From Cyanophora paradoxa (Eukaryota > Glaucocystophyceae > Cyanophorales > Cyanophoraceae), in assembly GCA_004431415.1 (NCBI GenBank), contig QPMI01000503.1, positions 124,001 to 188,000 on the forward strand: 64,000 bases of DNA, written 5' to 3'. A program made the translations under genes and the position numbers. Below the pieces are notes generated by a model, which worked only from the letters and a program-made list of their open reading frames with translations, had not been told where the DNA came from and did not search any database. The first letter of the stretch is position 1. Each line of letters begins with the position of its first letter. Shown here one piece after another: positions 46,414 through 56,960 of this stretch.

Positions 46414-46625
46414 GGCCGCCCAACGAGGGGGACTACATCCTCGAGCTCGCCAACAAGCAGGCCCGCCCTCGATCCTAATCTGAGCGGCGGGCGGTGGCCC
46501 CGGGCGCGGTCGCTGCTCTTGGCGTGCCACGGTGCCGTATACGTAATTATATGACTTCGCCTAATTACCGATCGCGAGCTCGAGCTCCGCTTCCACATGT
46601 AAATCCGCGAGGCCCGCCCCTCCGA
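46414..46625 (+). pseudogene. Degenerate copy of two NLR exons
   Basis: The sequence from cgcccaacgagggggactac to aacaagcaggcccgcc closely matches NLR exon sequence at 38248-38300 (encoding YTLELANKQ). Further right, gagctccgcttccacatgtaaatccgcgaggcccg matches 38666-38700 but has an in-frame taa. The intervening exon is a scrambled version (gcggcgggcggtggccccgg versus gcggcgggcagtggctcgg). No open frame remains. Confidence 0.75.
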
Positions 46626-48012
46626 GGCTCCGGACCGGATCCCGGATCCCCGCCCGGCCCCAGCTTACGGGGCGGGGTGGGGAGGGAAGCGCGGACGACA
46701 GCGTGGAGGTATCCGAACTCGAAGCGCGGGCAGTTACAGGTGGAGCAGAGAGCGGGGAGGGTGGGGGCGAGGCGTGCGGCGAGGGGTCGGGCGGAGTCGG
46801 CCGCGGGCGGCGGACGGGGGCGGACGTCGACAGGGTCGGCCACACGGGCCAAGGCCGGGGGATCTGGAGTGGCCGAATTCGAAGCCTGGGGGGGGGGGGG
46901 GGGGGGGGGGGAGGGAGGGAGGGAGGGTGGCGGCCGAAGCCGAAAGCGCGACCGATCGGGAGGCCCGCGGCCGGTCGGGGGGAGGGGGGGGGGGGGAGGG
47001 GGGGGGGGGGCGACCGAATCCGAGCTCGAGGGGGTTGTCGAATTCCGATCGGACCCGTGGTCGGACCCGTGGGTCACGACCGGGTCGGACCCGTGGGTCA
47101 CGGGTCAGGGGGTCGACCCGACCCGCGGGTCGCGGGTCCAGGTTTTAGGACCCGCGGCCGGGCCGGAGCCCTACCGGATACCCCCGGCCCGCGGCCGGGG
47201 CGGCCGCCGAAATCGAAAATTCTATTCAACGGCCAACTTAAAATTTCATGAAATTGTGGAAATTCATGTTATTATGATACTAATATTGATCGAATCGCAT
47301 GATCTTTTCGATCTTCCGAAGTTCCTCAAAAAAAGCTACTCTTGCCGTCATGCGGACGCCAATTATACTTGCTGACACTGGCACACTGCCTCAGTTGCGC
47401 ATGCTGCCACAGCCTGCCAGGCTGACAACTTGCTGTACGTCATCCGGACGCGCAACCAACGGACGCGACCGTCGGACGGACGGGCGGCTCCGACGCCGGC
47501 GCCGGCGAGCCGGGCTCGGCCGGGCGCCGGCGCGGGGGCCGGGGCCCGGGGGCCGGGGCCCGGGCCCCGGGGGCGCCCGGCCGCCTCGCGGTGCATGCGC
47601 AGCCGCGCGGCGCGTGCGCCGCTCGTTGCTTCCCTTGCAAGTTGCAACTTGCAACCGTCACGGGCCCCACCGACGGGGCCACCGACCGTGACCGACGGGC
47701 CCACCGTCCCCACGCCGCGGGCCACGCGCACGGAGTCGCCACGGACGGTGACGGACCGCCCCACGTGCACGGGCCACCGTGGCACGGGCCACGGCGCGGG
47801 CCACGGCCCACGCCGTGACGGGCCACGGGCCCCACCGTCCCCAGTGACTCCCCAGTGAGAGTCCCCACGCGTACCGTAGTACCTGCACGGGCCGCGGGCC
47901 GCGGCCCACGTCACACGGGCCACCGTGGCACGTGCACGGCCCGCGCGCGCGGGCCCACGGGCCACGGCGCGGCTGGCACGGATCGATATCCCGCGGCCCG
48001 GACGTCGACGCG
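46626..48012. other. Low-complexity intergenic DNA
   Basis: It contains G tracts (46889-46912 and 46980-47010), repeats of gacccgtgggtc at 47050-47130, ccggggcccgggggccgggg at 47540-47575, and cacgggccacgg-type repeats at 47665-47970. Overlapping ORFs on both strands are by-products of composition. Nothing functional was recognised. Confidence 0.65.
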
Positions 48013-48600
48013 TTAAAAACCGGCCACCGCCGCACAGTCTCTAGACACCAGCACTGCGGGGGCTGCCCAGGGGGCATAAAGACAAAAAAGCAAAATAACT
48101 AAGACAAGAGCACGAAGAAAGATAAGACAAAGAGCCAAAATCGACAATAAAAAAGGAAAGACACACTGTGACAGAGCTCGATCGCGAGACAGATCGATAT
48201 CGATAGCGAGAAGAGACGATAAATCGAGCAGATCTAGGGACAGAGGATAACTACGGCACGAGGTCGAGGAGGACACAGGAGGCGGAGCAGGCGGATCAAG
48301 AGCAGGCAAAAGGACAGTCAAAGGAATCACTAAAGCCGGCCGGGGTCGAGGCGGGCATGCGCAATCGATATCGAACTGCAATTGCAAACGACGGCGAACA
48401 ACAGGTCGAGCACGAGGACTATAGCTAGTATTGAAACTAACTCTAGCATCAACACTACGATCAGAATCCGAACCAGACCGAACTAAACTAGAAGACGAAG
48501 AAGTACGCCGGCGCCGGCGGGATACGATCGCAACCAGCGAAGCAGAAAGTGTCTGGCGAATATAGTCGAAATTAAACGCTGGCGGATATTTGTAGTATAA
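48013..48600 (-). CDS. Unidentified ORF, possibly retroelement remnant
   Basis: One minus-strand frame stays open for nearly 200 codons (about 48600-48013) without an ATG at its beginning. It starts YPPAFNFDYIRQTLSASLVA, then Arg/Ser-rich sequence and a Pro/Leu-rich part (VIPLTVLLPALDPPAPPPVS) ending in hydrophobic residues. The YPP-F-x-Y pattern recalls YPPTFSYASI in ORF1 of the nearby LINE, and the Ser/Arg/Pro bias recalls that element's tail. It may be a fragment of a related element, but neither end nor target duplication was found. Function unknown. Confidence 0.3.
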   Translation of the reverse strand, partial: LYYKYPPAFNFDYIRQTLSASLVAIVSRRRRRTSSSSSLVRSGSDSDRSVDARVSFNTSYSPRARPVVRRRLQLQFDIDCACPPRPRPALVIPLTVLLPALDPPAPPPVSSSTSCRSYPLSLDLLDLSSLLAIDIDLSRDRALSQCVFPFLLSILALCLIFLRALVLVILLFCLYAPWAAPAVLVSRDCAAVAGF

Positions 48601-49017
48601 TTTTGTACGTTTACGTATACAGTACTAGTATACTACGCGCGCACTTACCGAACTTACCGGGCGGGCCGGCGGAAATCCTAATTTCGGCGGGCCGAAAATT
48701 GGCCCGAAATCCGATCGCAATCGCGAGTTCGGGCACTGTTCCGAAAGTTCGGCCCTCCAAAAACCGAATCTCCGAAATTCGGCAACCCTACTAGTAACTT
48801 AGTAGTAAGTGCATGCGCAGCCGCGCCGTACGTACTACGGACCAGTCTACGGTATACGTGCGCGACCGTCGTACCCGCGCCGCTCGTTGCTTCCCGCCGA
48901 GTTCCCGGCCAACTTACTAGTTAAGCTTCGCAGACTCTGAGATCGAGATCGCGATGATCCGATATCGATCGCGATATGATCATGATCATGAGTTGCAGAT
49001 AACATTTTTTAGAATTA
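48601..49017. other. Spacer left of the LINE
   Basis: AT-rich DNA with repeated ttcggcgggccgaaaattgg and ccgaaatt motifs and gatcatgatcatg palindromes. No gene seen. Confidence 0.6.
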
Positions 49018-49032
49018 ATATTGTTTTCGAAA
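49018..49032. repeat. Target-site duplication, left copy
   Basis: The 15-bp sequence atattgttttcgaaa, immediately followed by eight T (the poly-A end of the minus-strand element), is repeated exactly at 56837-56851. Confidence 0.9.
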
Positions 49033-49046
49033 TTTTTTTTGAGAGA

Positions 49047-49072
49047 CTACGGTGGGGCGAACCCCCCGTAGG
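49047..49072 (-). other. 3' stem-loop of the LINE
   Basis: On the minus strand, ctacggggggttcgccccaccgtag folds into a long hairpin with a small loop, just before the terminal A tract. Some LINE families use a 3' stem-loop for recognition by their reverse transcriptase; that use here is inferred. Confidence 0.6.
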
Positions 49073-49143
49073 TAGTGATATTAAAGACAACAAAGCAATC
49101 ACAAATCAAAGATACAGTAAACTAGCACAAAATATATACAGAA

Positions 49144-50526
49144 TCAAGAGGGATCACGAGAAGGGACACGATCAGAAGAACGCAAAAGATAAGGAGAACG
49201 AGCACGAGGAGAAGGAGTAGAAGAGCTCAAGGGCGTCGATGCATAAGTACTAGTCACACTAGAACGACGAGGAGCACGGGGACGCAGCAAATAAGGAGAA
49301 CGAGCACGAGGAACTACAGTCGAAGACGAAGATCTAGACGAAGACGACAAGACAGAGCTAACAGCAGAACTAGAAGACGTAGTCGCAGGAGGCAAAGGCG
49401 GTAGAACAGTAGGAGAGGCGAAACGTAGGACACCACTAGAGGGGAAAGTCGAAGCTGGCGGAGTGTCTAAACGGAATCGAGATTGTAGAGTTGGTAAAAC
49501 AATGGACGGCTGAAGACTAATCTGAGGAACTGGGGACGACACGAGGAAAGGGGCAGAGCTCGGGTGCAGACTCGGAATCGGCAGTATAAGAGGAGGGGCG
49601 AAACGCAAGCCAGTAGTGACAGGGAAGGCAGACGATGGGGCTGAACCAGGCGGGAGAGGCAAATATAGCGAAGTAGAAGAGAGAGAAGGGTACACACGAG
49701 GAACGTCACCATACACAAAATACTCGCTGCCAAAAACTATACGGTCTGACGGTCGCTGAAGATAAAGAGGCGGAACTGCCTGAGGGCTAACAGTGAGAGA
49801 TGGAGGAGGAAGAGGCAGAGCTAACGACAAAGGGAACGGAATCAAAGGTACAGGGAAGGCATGGAATACACGAGGAACTGGAAGGTGGAGGGGGCCAGTG
49901 CTCCTAACTAACATCGATGAAGCATCTGATGGAGGTGACGGCAAAACAACTGAGGGTAAACTAAGTTGAGGTGAAGCGAAGATTGATACAAGACTATCAT
50001 GAATCAAAGGGGGCCATGCAGGAACCGGCGGGCGAGGTGGATCTGGCGGGACAGCCAGAGGGGAAGCCGAAGGTACAGGAGAGGAAAGCCGCAGGCGCCG
50101 AGACACATGGACAGGGGACGGATCGGCATCGGGAGGCAAGGTTGAATTCGACGGAGACCGGGGGCGGCGGATTCGTGAAACGGAAGGTATCAGAGAAGGA
50201 CTAGGGGGGGGCAGGGAAGTACGGAGCCGCTGAGCAGGTGGCGACGGTGAGGGTGCAGGGGAGCGAATCCGTCGCAAAGTCGGAACAGGCTGACGGGGCT
50301 CGGCATATGTAGCCGCAGCTGCAGGAGCTGGAGCAAGCACTGGGGGTGCCGGATCCGGAGACTGGAGGCGGGGGCGCTGGGCAGGAGGCACAGGATCTGG
50401 AGGATTCTCTGAACTAGAGGGGGTTCGAGGTCGGCGAACGCCACGGGCGTTAGCAGGATGTTTATCAGCCCGAACATGACGGTCACGATCAGCAGAAGAC
50501 TGAAAGTTCTTCCCACAATAGGGCAT
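49144..50526 (-). CDS. LINE ORF2 tail: C2H2 finger and proline-rich region
   Basis: Open frame of 460 codons. It starts with PYCGKNFQSSADRDRHVRAD followed by KHP, one C2H2-like finger, then a very long Pro/Ser/Leu-rich region ending in repeated ARSPYLLR motifs. The first Cys of the finger lies in the neighbouring frame (STLICP, near 50530), so one base appears to have been lost at the border with the preceding segment. No known domain covers the Pro-rich part. Confidence 0.65.
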   Translation of the reverse strand: MPYCGKNFQSSADRDRHVRADKHPANARGVRRPRTPSSSENPPDPVPPAQRPRLQSPDPAPPVLAPAPAAAATYAEPRQPVPTLRRIRSPAPSPSPPAQRLRTSLPPPSPSLIPSVSRIRRPRSPSNSTLPPDADPSPVHVSRRLRLSSPVPSASPLAVPPDPPRPPVPAWPPLIHDSLVSIFASPQLSLPSVVLPSPPSDASSMLVRSTGPLHLPVPRVFHAFPVPLIPFPLSLALPLPPPSLTVSPQAVPPLYLQRPSDRIVFGSEYFVYGDVPRVYPSLSSTSLYLPLPPGSAPSSAFPVTTGLRFAPPLILPIPSLHPSSAPFLVSSPVPQISLQPSIVLPTLQSRFRLDTPPASTFPSSGVLRFASPTVLPPLPPATTSSSSAVSSVLSSSSRSSSSTVVPRARSPYLLRPRAPRRSSVTSTYASTPLSSSTPSPRARSPYLLRSSDRVPSRDPS

Positions 50527-50529
50527 ATT

Positions 50530-52365
50530 AATGTGGAGGCAGAAGCGGCGCTAGCGCTAGCATCGGCAGACGAGCTCAAACGAGAACTCGAGGGAGCCGG
50601 GACCGAAGCTGTATCAGCGCTAGCAGATGGCCTCGCAATGTGCTGAACTTGAGGATTCACGCCGACGCCATTAACTGTAGCAGCAGGCCTAGGGGTAGCG
50701 ACTGCAGGGGGCCCGGGACCGCGACTGCTGGGGGCCCGAGCGCTGTAGAGGGATAGCTCCGCGCACAGAAAAGAAGCTCGCATCAAAAATAGATTGAGGG
50801 GGGCTAGGGCGGTCACGTGACTCAGGGTTTGAACCATCGTAATCAGAGCCCTCCCCTAAATGCCGTAAACGAAGAAGCTCAATGCGCTCGACAGCAGGAG
50901 GCAACGTAATCTCGAGAATATCCAGAAAACGTTTCCACAGGTTTAGCAGAGCATTAACGGAGTACACTGGTACCCGCTCAGCAAGTAAATTATCGGGTGA
51001 GAGATATGCACGGGACAGCTGAAAAATTGCGTAAATGCCCGCCAAAATATAACCGAGATACCGAACACAGAAATCGGCATCCACAGAAGATGTGATCAAT
51101 GTCCCCGCAACACCGGGAACTTGTGGATCTAGAATAGCGGAGAACGTAATAGGAGGCAATGGTAAAGAGGGCTGCACGTCCTCGGGCAAAGCCTCTGCTA
51201 AGGATGTGAGCTCAGCATGCATGGCCCGCCAAAAACCCTGCACCACAGGGCAATCAAAGAAAACGTGCCGCACTGAACGATGCTGCCCATCATTACAAGC
51301 GCGGCAGAAAATAGCCGCGACCGGCGGCCGTTGTAAAGATGGGAAAGCCTTATATCGGAGACGGAAGAGGACATCGAGCCACAGCATAGGAAAGGCACGA
51401 AGGGCGACGAGCTGAGACACGCGATTAAGAGGGAGATCCAGACCCCAGTGTTCTGAAGGCATCTTAGCCCTACTCCGCACCCGCCACAGTCGCTGTACCT
51501 CGAGCTGGTAAAAGCGCCGAACAGAAAAGCCCTGAAGCGTGAGCATCTTATCGAATGTGAAAGCAAAATTGCTGTAGGAAAGCGTAGCTGTCGAACCCGT
51601 GCCAAGCGAAACCAGAATTGGACGCGAACCTCTGCGCAAAGAAATAAAATACTGGGAGGAGAGCACATGAAGCGGCAAGAGGCCAGCTGGTACGCCAGGG
51701 TACAAGAGCGGATCTGGAGGGCGGCCACGGGGCCACGGGACGAAATCCAACACCCGTGGGACAATCTCACCTTCAAAAAGAGGGAAGGCCACAAAAAAGC
51801 CCGAGGGACCCCTCAGATACACATATTTATCATCTTTCGATTTATACCATAAGAAACGTTCCGGTACGGCATTAGCAGTAAGCGTTGTAAGCCAACTGGA
51901 TGGCAGGGCACGACAAATTTGATCAAAGGCAGCAGTATAATCAACTAGCATTGCAGGGGGAGCACGAAATCGGTGCAACTGTACATCCCAAATGTCAGCG
52001 ACGCGCTGTACACCGGCTCTCGCAAACTCAGTATGTGTCTGTGCTGCAATGTCACTAGGAAGAACATATAAAGGATTAAGAAAAATAGGCTGGGTCAAAA
52101 TTTGATGCACGGTTGTAGGAGATGCAACGGCTTGACGATCTCGCCACGCCTCAAACAGCATCTGCCAAAGCGGTGGCAAATGCAATCTTGGCAAGATGGC
52201 AGACACATCAAGCCCCAAAATGACATTAGCATAAGAGAATGGAGCCAACTGACGGTCTATTTGGTATTGAATATATTCCTTCCAAGGAGCTGAACAGGCC
52301 GGGTCGTTAAGGAAGGCAAGCCATTTAGATTTAAAGCCAGCGAAAACGTAACAATATCTGGGCAA
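50530..52365 (-). CDS. LINE ORF2 post-RT region with zinc-binding motif
   Basis: The region downstream of the reverse transcriptase contains CRACNDGQHRSVRHVFFDCP, the Cys/His motif typical of the zf-RVT region of LINEs, and a Trp/Leu-rich helical context (FPMLWLDVLFRLRYKAFPSL). It overlaps the end of the RT frame at about 52340, where the frame shifts. At its downstream end the frame (stop at 50689) is replaced by another (GVNPQVQHIARPSASADTAS) leading to the zinc finger. Confidence 0.75.
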
Positions 52366-53603
52366 TTTAATCCACCGTCTTTAAACGGAAGCGCCGTAAC
52401 ATATGTAGATACGGAGCCGCGTACACCCGAAAAGTTGCGGATTAAATTACTCCAAGCTTTATAACGATCACCTCCCGGTTCTAAAATATACAGCGGATAA
52501 TGTAGTGATCCCACAATAGCAGCCCACGCAAGTAAAACACCAGAGCGTAGAGGCATCCGATTCCGGTTAACTGACTGTGCGCGCAGAACGAGAGCAGCAG
52601 TCTTTTTATTCCAAAACCGGTCATGCACTAGCTCCAGAGGGAACCCGAGATATTTGGCGATCTTGGCATCTGCGGAAATCTCAGAAGGATCAACCTTCAT
52701 ACGCTCAAAAGGACAAGCAGGTGGAAGAGATAAATTTGAGTGCATGGGTAGTATATGCGATTTTTCGAGATTAATTTTCGCCCCTGTTAACCGTTGAAAT
52801 TTCTTAATGAGAGCGTCCCAAATGGGGAATTCCGCAAAGGAGGCAATAAGGGGAACAGTATCATCAGCAAACTGGAGGACCTTGCATATGGACCGCCCAG
52901 AAATTTGCACCCCGCGTATACGGGGTTCAGTATCGATTAACATGATTAATAGATGCGCACACAAATTATATAGATATGGCGATAGAGGACCACCCTGCCG
53001 GACTCCGCACCGGATGGGAAACCGAGGCGTTGTCCAGCCATTAATATGGATCATCCCCGACAGATCAGAATACAAAAGACGGACCCAGTCAGTAAAGTAT
53101 GACCCAAATCCATATTGATTCAAGGTCCAGAAAAGAAACTCCCAATTCACCCGATCATAGGCTTTGGAGAAATCAAGGAACCCCAAACAAAGTTCCTCGA
53201 GATCGGATTATCCCCCTCATAATACATCAATAAATATACGAGCATAAATTGATGCACCGCAGAACGTTTGGTGATAAAACCCGACTGATATTTTGATATT
53301 AAGCGGGCATGATAGGGGTCAAGCGGTTAGATAATGCCCGCTCGACTGCTCGCTCCTCTACATTCGATAGAGCGATAGGCCGACGGTTAGTGACCAAAGT
53401 CGCATCCGTACCAGGTTTCGGAATTGGGACAATGAGGATATCTCGTAGCGAGCCAGGGGCCGCCTTCCGATTATGCATAGCCTTAAGGTATTCCATAAAA
53501 TCTGGACCAATGTCGCCCAGAAAGTACTATAAAATTCAGGTACTAAACCATCAAGTCCAGGGGATTTTCTAAGCCCAGATATATCCTTAAACGATTGCAA
53601 CAA
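52257..53603 (-). CDS. LINE reverse transcriptase region, frameshifted
   Basis: Three overlapping frames carry RT motifs in order: GLRKSPGLDGLVPEFY (53590-53540), ILIVPIPKPG and RRPIALSN (about 53440-53370), FLDFSKAYDRVNWEF (53180-53135), GVRQGGPLSPYLYNL (about 53000-52960), the catalytic LQFADDT (about 52880-52860) and KYLGFPLE (about 52650-52625). A stop at 53299 and frame changes near 53560, 53300-53190 and 52340 break the frame. Polymerase active-site residues (FADD) are intact. Confidence 0.88.
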
Positions 53604-55099
53604 TTCATAGGCGGCCAGTGGGTATCGAGATCCACGGCCTCCCGCGGAATGAGTTTATAAGGCGCATACAGTGACGCACATTCAGCCCGTTCATCACGAT
53701 GCGCCGCCACCACACTTTGAGCTTGCTGACCATCGTATAAATCAGCGAAATGAGCTGCCGACAACGTCATAAGCACAAAGGGATTATCAGAAGCATAAGA
53801 GGGATCCGGGGTGTTGGCCGGCCGGAGTTTATTCTCACATCCGGTCTCCTGCTCAGCAGTTCCGAAATAATGAGTGAAAAACTCCCGCCTCGATGTGGCC
53901 TCGTTCTGACTTGAGAATAGCGAGTCAGCTTGAACGGCAGCCCTACACACTTGAGGCATGCGCTCCCGCAGCTCTCTATAAAGAGCAGAGCGGCCACTCA
54001 AGAAACTGTCCCGTAAGATCTCGCCCTGCGAATAGGCGGTGATGAGACGTTCGAGACGTTTCATGGCAGACCAGTAAGCCGACTTATTCTTGCGCCGCTC
54101 AGTCGACTCCCACGCAGAGAGAGCAGTCTGTAGATACCGTTTAAGAGCTTCGAAGCGAAGAATAGAATCGGATGCAGGCGAAGGCCACTCAGCACGCCAC
54201 ATCTGAAAAACCTTCCGAATTTCAGCGAGATACGCTGGGTTCTTCCCATAAAGGTCCCATCGCATCTTCCAGCGACCCGGCCCACGCTGATGAACTGGAG
54301 GGGACAGCGTGAGTTGAATTCCAATGTGATCAGAAAGAGGCCTATCAAGATGTCTGGAAGTGTATTTCATCCATGGGACGAGCACTGGGTTCCATGCGAG
54401 TAGGGATTGAGAGACAAAGAAATAATCTAGACGAGATTCGACGGCCCCCGAGGCTGCCTGGGCATTAGTCCGATAAAATGTTTTAAATCGATTAGACCGG
54501 CGCTCATCCGTACAAAGCGATGCAACATCCTGGAGTTGATATTGCGAGCAAACCGCTTCAAAGGATGCAGGGGGCGACACCCGCCCCGAAGTACTGTTCG
54601 CGTCAGAAGGCAAAAGGTGAAAGTTAAAATCACCACATAAGATTAAATGGGACCCCACAGGAACGACCGACTCCAGAGTATGACACAATGTCTCGTAGAA
54701 GCCTAACCGTTCAGCATCCTGAACAGGTGCGTAAATGTTGCACAGGTAAATATTTACAGTTCCAGAGCGCAACAGGAACAGCTGCAGCCGGGAACTCTGT
54801 GCAGGAGCTAGCGAGGTAATGCTAAATCGCTTATTAGGGAAGAGAGTAGCTACACCTTGACTGGCAACTTCTGGATTGAAAGCCCAGTACGAAGGGGTAG
54901 CCCCCCACTTGCCTTGCAGAAAAGCAGCGTCTACTTTACTCGATACGTGAGTTTCCTGTAAACAAACTATGGATTTGCGAGACTGTTCACGAGCACACTT
55001 AAGGAGATAATCAACGCGGTGCATACCAAGTGAAGCACAGAAGCTTGTGTCTCCTACTAATTTCCCTGCAACGTTCAGGGAGACAATATTGATGGCCAT
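53543..55099 (-). CDS. LINE ORF2 N-terminus: APE-type endonuclease
   Basis: 518-codon frame starting MAINIVSLNVAG. Endonuclease motifs: CLQETHV (catalytic Glu), NIYAPVQD, LILCGDFNF (Asp and Asn), SRLDYFFVS and LDRPLSDHIGIQL (SDH catalytic His). This enzyme nicks the target DNA to prime reverse transcription. The segment leading to the RT (AYWSAMKRLERLI, FFTHYFG) is continuous until a frame change near 53560. Confidence 0.9.
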   Translation of the reverse strand: MAINIVSLNVAGKLVGDTSFCASLGMHRVDYLLKCAREQSRKSIVCLQETHVSSKVDAAFLQGKWGATPSYWAFNPEVASQGVATLFPNKRFSITSLAPAQSSRLQLFLLRSGTVNIYLCNIYAPVQDAERLGFYETLCHTLESVVPVGSHLILCGDFNFHLLPSDANSTSGRVSPPASFEAVCSQYQLQDVASLCTDERRSNRFKTFYRTNAQAASGAVESRLDYFFVSQSLLAWNPVLVPWMKYTSRHLDRPLSDHIGIQLTLSPPVHQRGPGRWKMRWDLYGKNPAYLAEIRKVFQMWRAEWPSPASDSILRFEALKRYLQTALSAWESTERRKNKSAYWSAMKRLERLITAYSQGEILRDSFLSGRSALYRELRERMPQVCRAAVQADSLFSSQNEATSRREFFTHYFGTAEQETGCENKLRPANTPDPSYASDNPFVLMTLSAAHFADLYDGQQAQSVVAAHRDERAECASLYAPYKLIPREAVDLDTHWPPMNCCNRLRIYLGLENPLDLMV

Positions 55100-55575
55100 A
55101 GTATGATCACGGTGGTTTAAAGAATCCAGAGAAAACTATGTACAAGCTTAAATTGAAGAAGGGCAAAATACGAGACGACCCTACTTGCCAGTGCCAGAAC
55201 CGGCACCAGTGCCAGAACCGGCACCCCGAACGCGTGTTGGAATTGTACGGCCGGCGGCAGCGATCTGCATGTTCGTCATCTCCGTGGGCAGGCCAGCGGG
55301 CTGCGCTCAGAAACAAGGTGAGGGCGAGTTGAAAAAAGTAATAAGAGTGCCAATTTATGAGATGTCTATGCATCGTATTTAAACAGTAATCCAGTTTTAA
55401 AGCCCAGATCAGAACAATTGCAAGTTCAAGGTGCCGCAGCTGCAGCGCAGCCTTGGCATCATGCCGCAGCTGCAGTGCAGCTTTGGCAGTCCACAACCCC
55501 AACTGCAGCGCAGCCGGGGGGCCACCAACTGTACACCCCTATTAGATCTGAACAAAAAGAAAGAGCTCACCGGGT
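55100..55575 (-). other. Inter-ORF region of the LINE
   Basis: Holds direct repeats in two places: the 15-bp unit cagaaccggcaccag near 55190-55225, and ctgcagtgcagctttggca-like units about 30 bp long at 55437-55515 (cagctgcagcgcagccttgg). No separate gene is supported. Confidence 0.6.
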
Positions 55576-56753
55576 CTATAGCCATGTCCGAAGGGCCGCC
55601 AGCGGAGCCAGAGGGGGCGGGAGGTGCGGCAGAGGCCTTCCCGGCCCGGGCTTGGAGAATGGCCTGAAGGGGGAAGACAATGCGGTGGGCAGGCTTGGAG
55701 AGCTGTCCGTCAGGCCCTGGCGGGGCGGAGAGCTCAAGGCCATAGGACCAGTTGCCTCTGTCCAACGCGGGCCAGTTGCTGGGTAAGAATAAGTAAACTG
55801 ATCAGCTGCAGGCTTATCTGCAGCTGCGCTGGGCCCAGCTGCGGCTGTCTCCTTGCGGGCCGCCTTCTGAGGCCGGGACGCTGAGGACGGAGTGGACGCG
55901 GCGGAGAGTTTGGAGGTATGAAATTCAGAGAGAGAGGGGTGATGGTCAGCTAGGGGATGAGGAAGGTGAGGCCGGCCTCCGCAACCATACAGGCGGCAGT
56001 CCCGCCAGCTGGCCGCCACACGAAGCTCAAGCCCGTCGCCAAAGGTAACCGTATTAGGAAGAGCAACTTGCACATCGAGCGGGGCAGCTCAGAGAGATAG
56101 ATCTTCATAATCCCGGCTGGCATGCCCCGCTGCTGATAATGAATGTGCCGGACTTTCAGGCCGCGCTGCGCCAGCCAATGGCGGATAGGGTCCTCATCGG
56201 GCCGATGCTGAAACTTCTCAAGCCAGATCCAGTGATCCTGGCCCTGCGGGCGCTGAAGCGGCGGCTGGCCAGGGTCAGGAGGCAGACCGCCCGCCGGCGG
56301 CGTCGGCTCACGGCCGACAATCCAAGCGGCCGCAAGAATGCCAAGGGCTGGAACGGCCAACTGGAGGCCAGCTGCACCGACCGATGTCAGGAACCGCTCA
56401 CAATGCGCAGTACTACTGAAGATCACAAGAAAACCGCGACCCCAGCGCGCGACCGAATGCGCTGGCTCGCTGGTAAGAGCGCTCACACGCTCAGTGATCA
56501 GCTGCTGTAGCGCATCGAAGGCCGGCTGCGTGTAGAAGGTCCAAGCAGTCGGAGGAATGATGCTAGCATAACTGAAGGTTGGCGGATAGAGCTGGGCGAC
56601 GGTCGCAACAGTAACAAGCGTGAGCACTGTCAATGGCACAGCGCTAGTCGGAAACAGCCGCTGCCACTCCGCCTGCAGCGGGGCAAGGTCGAAGTTGGCT
56701 GTCGCCCGGTTCTGCTCTGATCGCGGCATACGCTCAAGCTCGTCTAGAGCCAC
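55576..56753 (-). CDS. LINE ORF1-like protein, frameshifted
   Basis: It begins MALDELERMPRSEQNRATAN, followed by hydrophobic stretches (VPLTVLTLVTVATVAQLYPP). The middle part, DHWIWLEKFQHRPDEDPIRH with VRHIHYQQRGMPAGIMKIYL, resembles the nucleic-acid-binding core of ORF1 proteins. Near 56070 the frame changes; the other frame continues with LELRVAASWRDCRLYGCGGR and an Ala/Ser/Pro-rich tail to 55576. A nucleic-acid chaperone role is expected from position. Homology is weaker than for ORF2. Confidence 0.6.
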
Positions 56754-56836
56754 AGATTACGATCCAGATGGTTGACGTGAGAGACGTGCACGCGTCTGGG
56801 CTAACAGACGCGCTCCCGCAGCGCGGGGGGGTACCT

Positions 56837-56851
56837 ATATTGTTTTCGAAA
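56837..56851. repeat. Target-site duplication, right copy
   Basis: Exact copy of atattgttttcgaaa at 49018-49032. It marks the 5' junction of the LINE. Confidence 0.9.
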
Positions 56852-56960
56852 GAGCCGGCGGCGGACCCGGGTCCCGGCCCCCAGGAGCTCCGACTCTTAC
56901 CTCCGAGGCCCGGGTTCACACTGACTTCACAGCCTAGCCAGGCTAGCCTAGCCTAGCCAG

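Larger units (their letters stand above)
49033..56836 (-). mobile_element. LINE (non-LTR) retrotransposon, near full length, frameshifted
   Basis: A 7.8-kb element on the minus strand flanked by an exact 15-bp target-site duplication. From 5' (right) to 3' (left): 5' leader with a hairpin (cgcgtctg/cagacgcg, about 56796-56818), ORF1 (56753-55576), ORF2 with APE endonuclease, reverse transcriptase, a Cys/His domain and a zinc-finger Pro-rich tail (55099-49144), then a 3' end with a stem-loop (about 49047-49072) and an 8-A tail. An endonuclease-RT LINE of the L1/Tx1 general type fits; the clade is not settled. At least four frame breaks show that this copy is not autonomous. Confidence 0.92.

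Noticed and set aside
46494-47375. Plus-strand ORF of 293 codons
   Set aside because: It runs through G tracts and gacccgtgggtc repeats, with no folded-domain character and no splice context.
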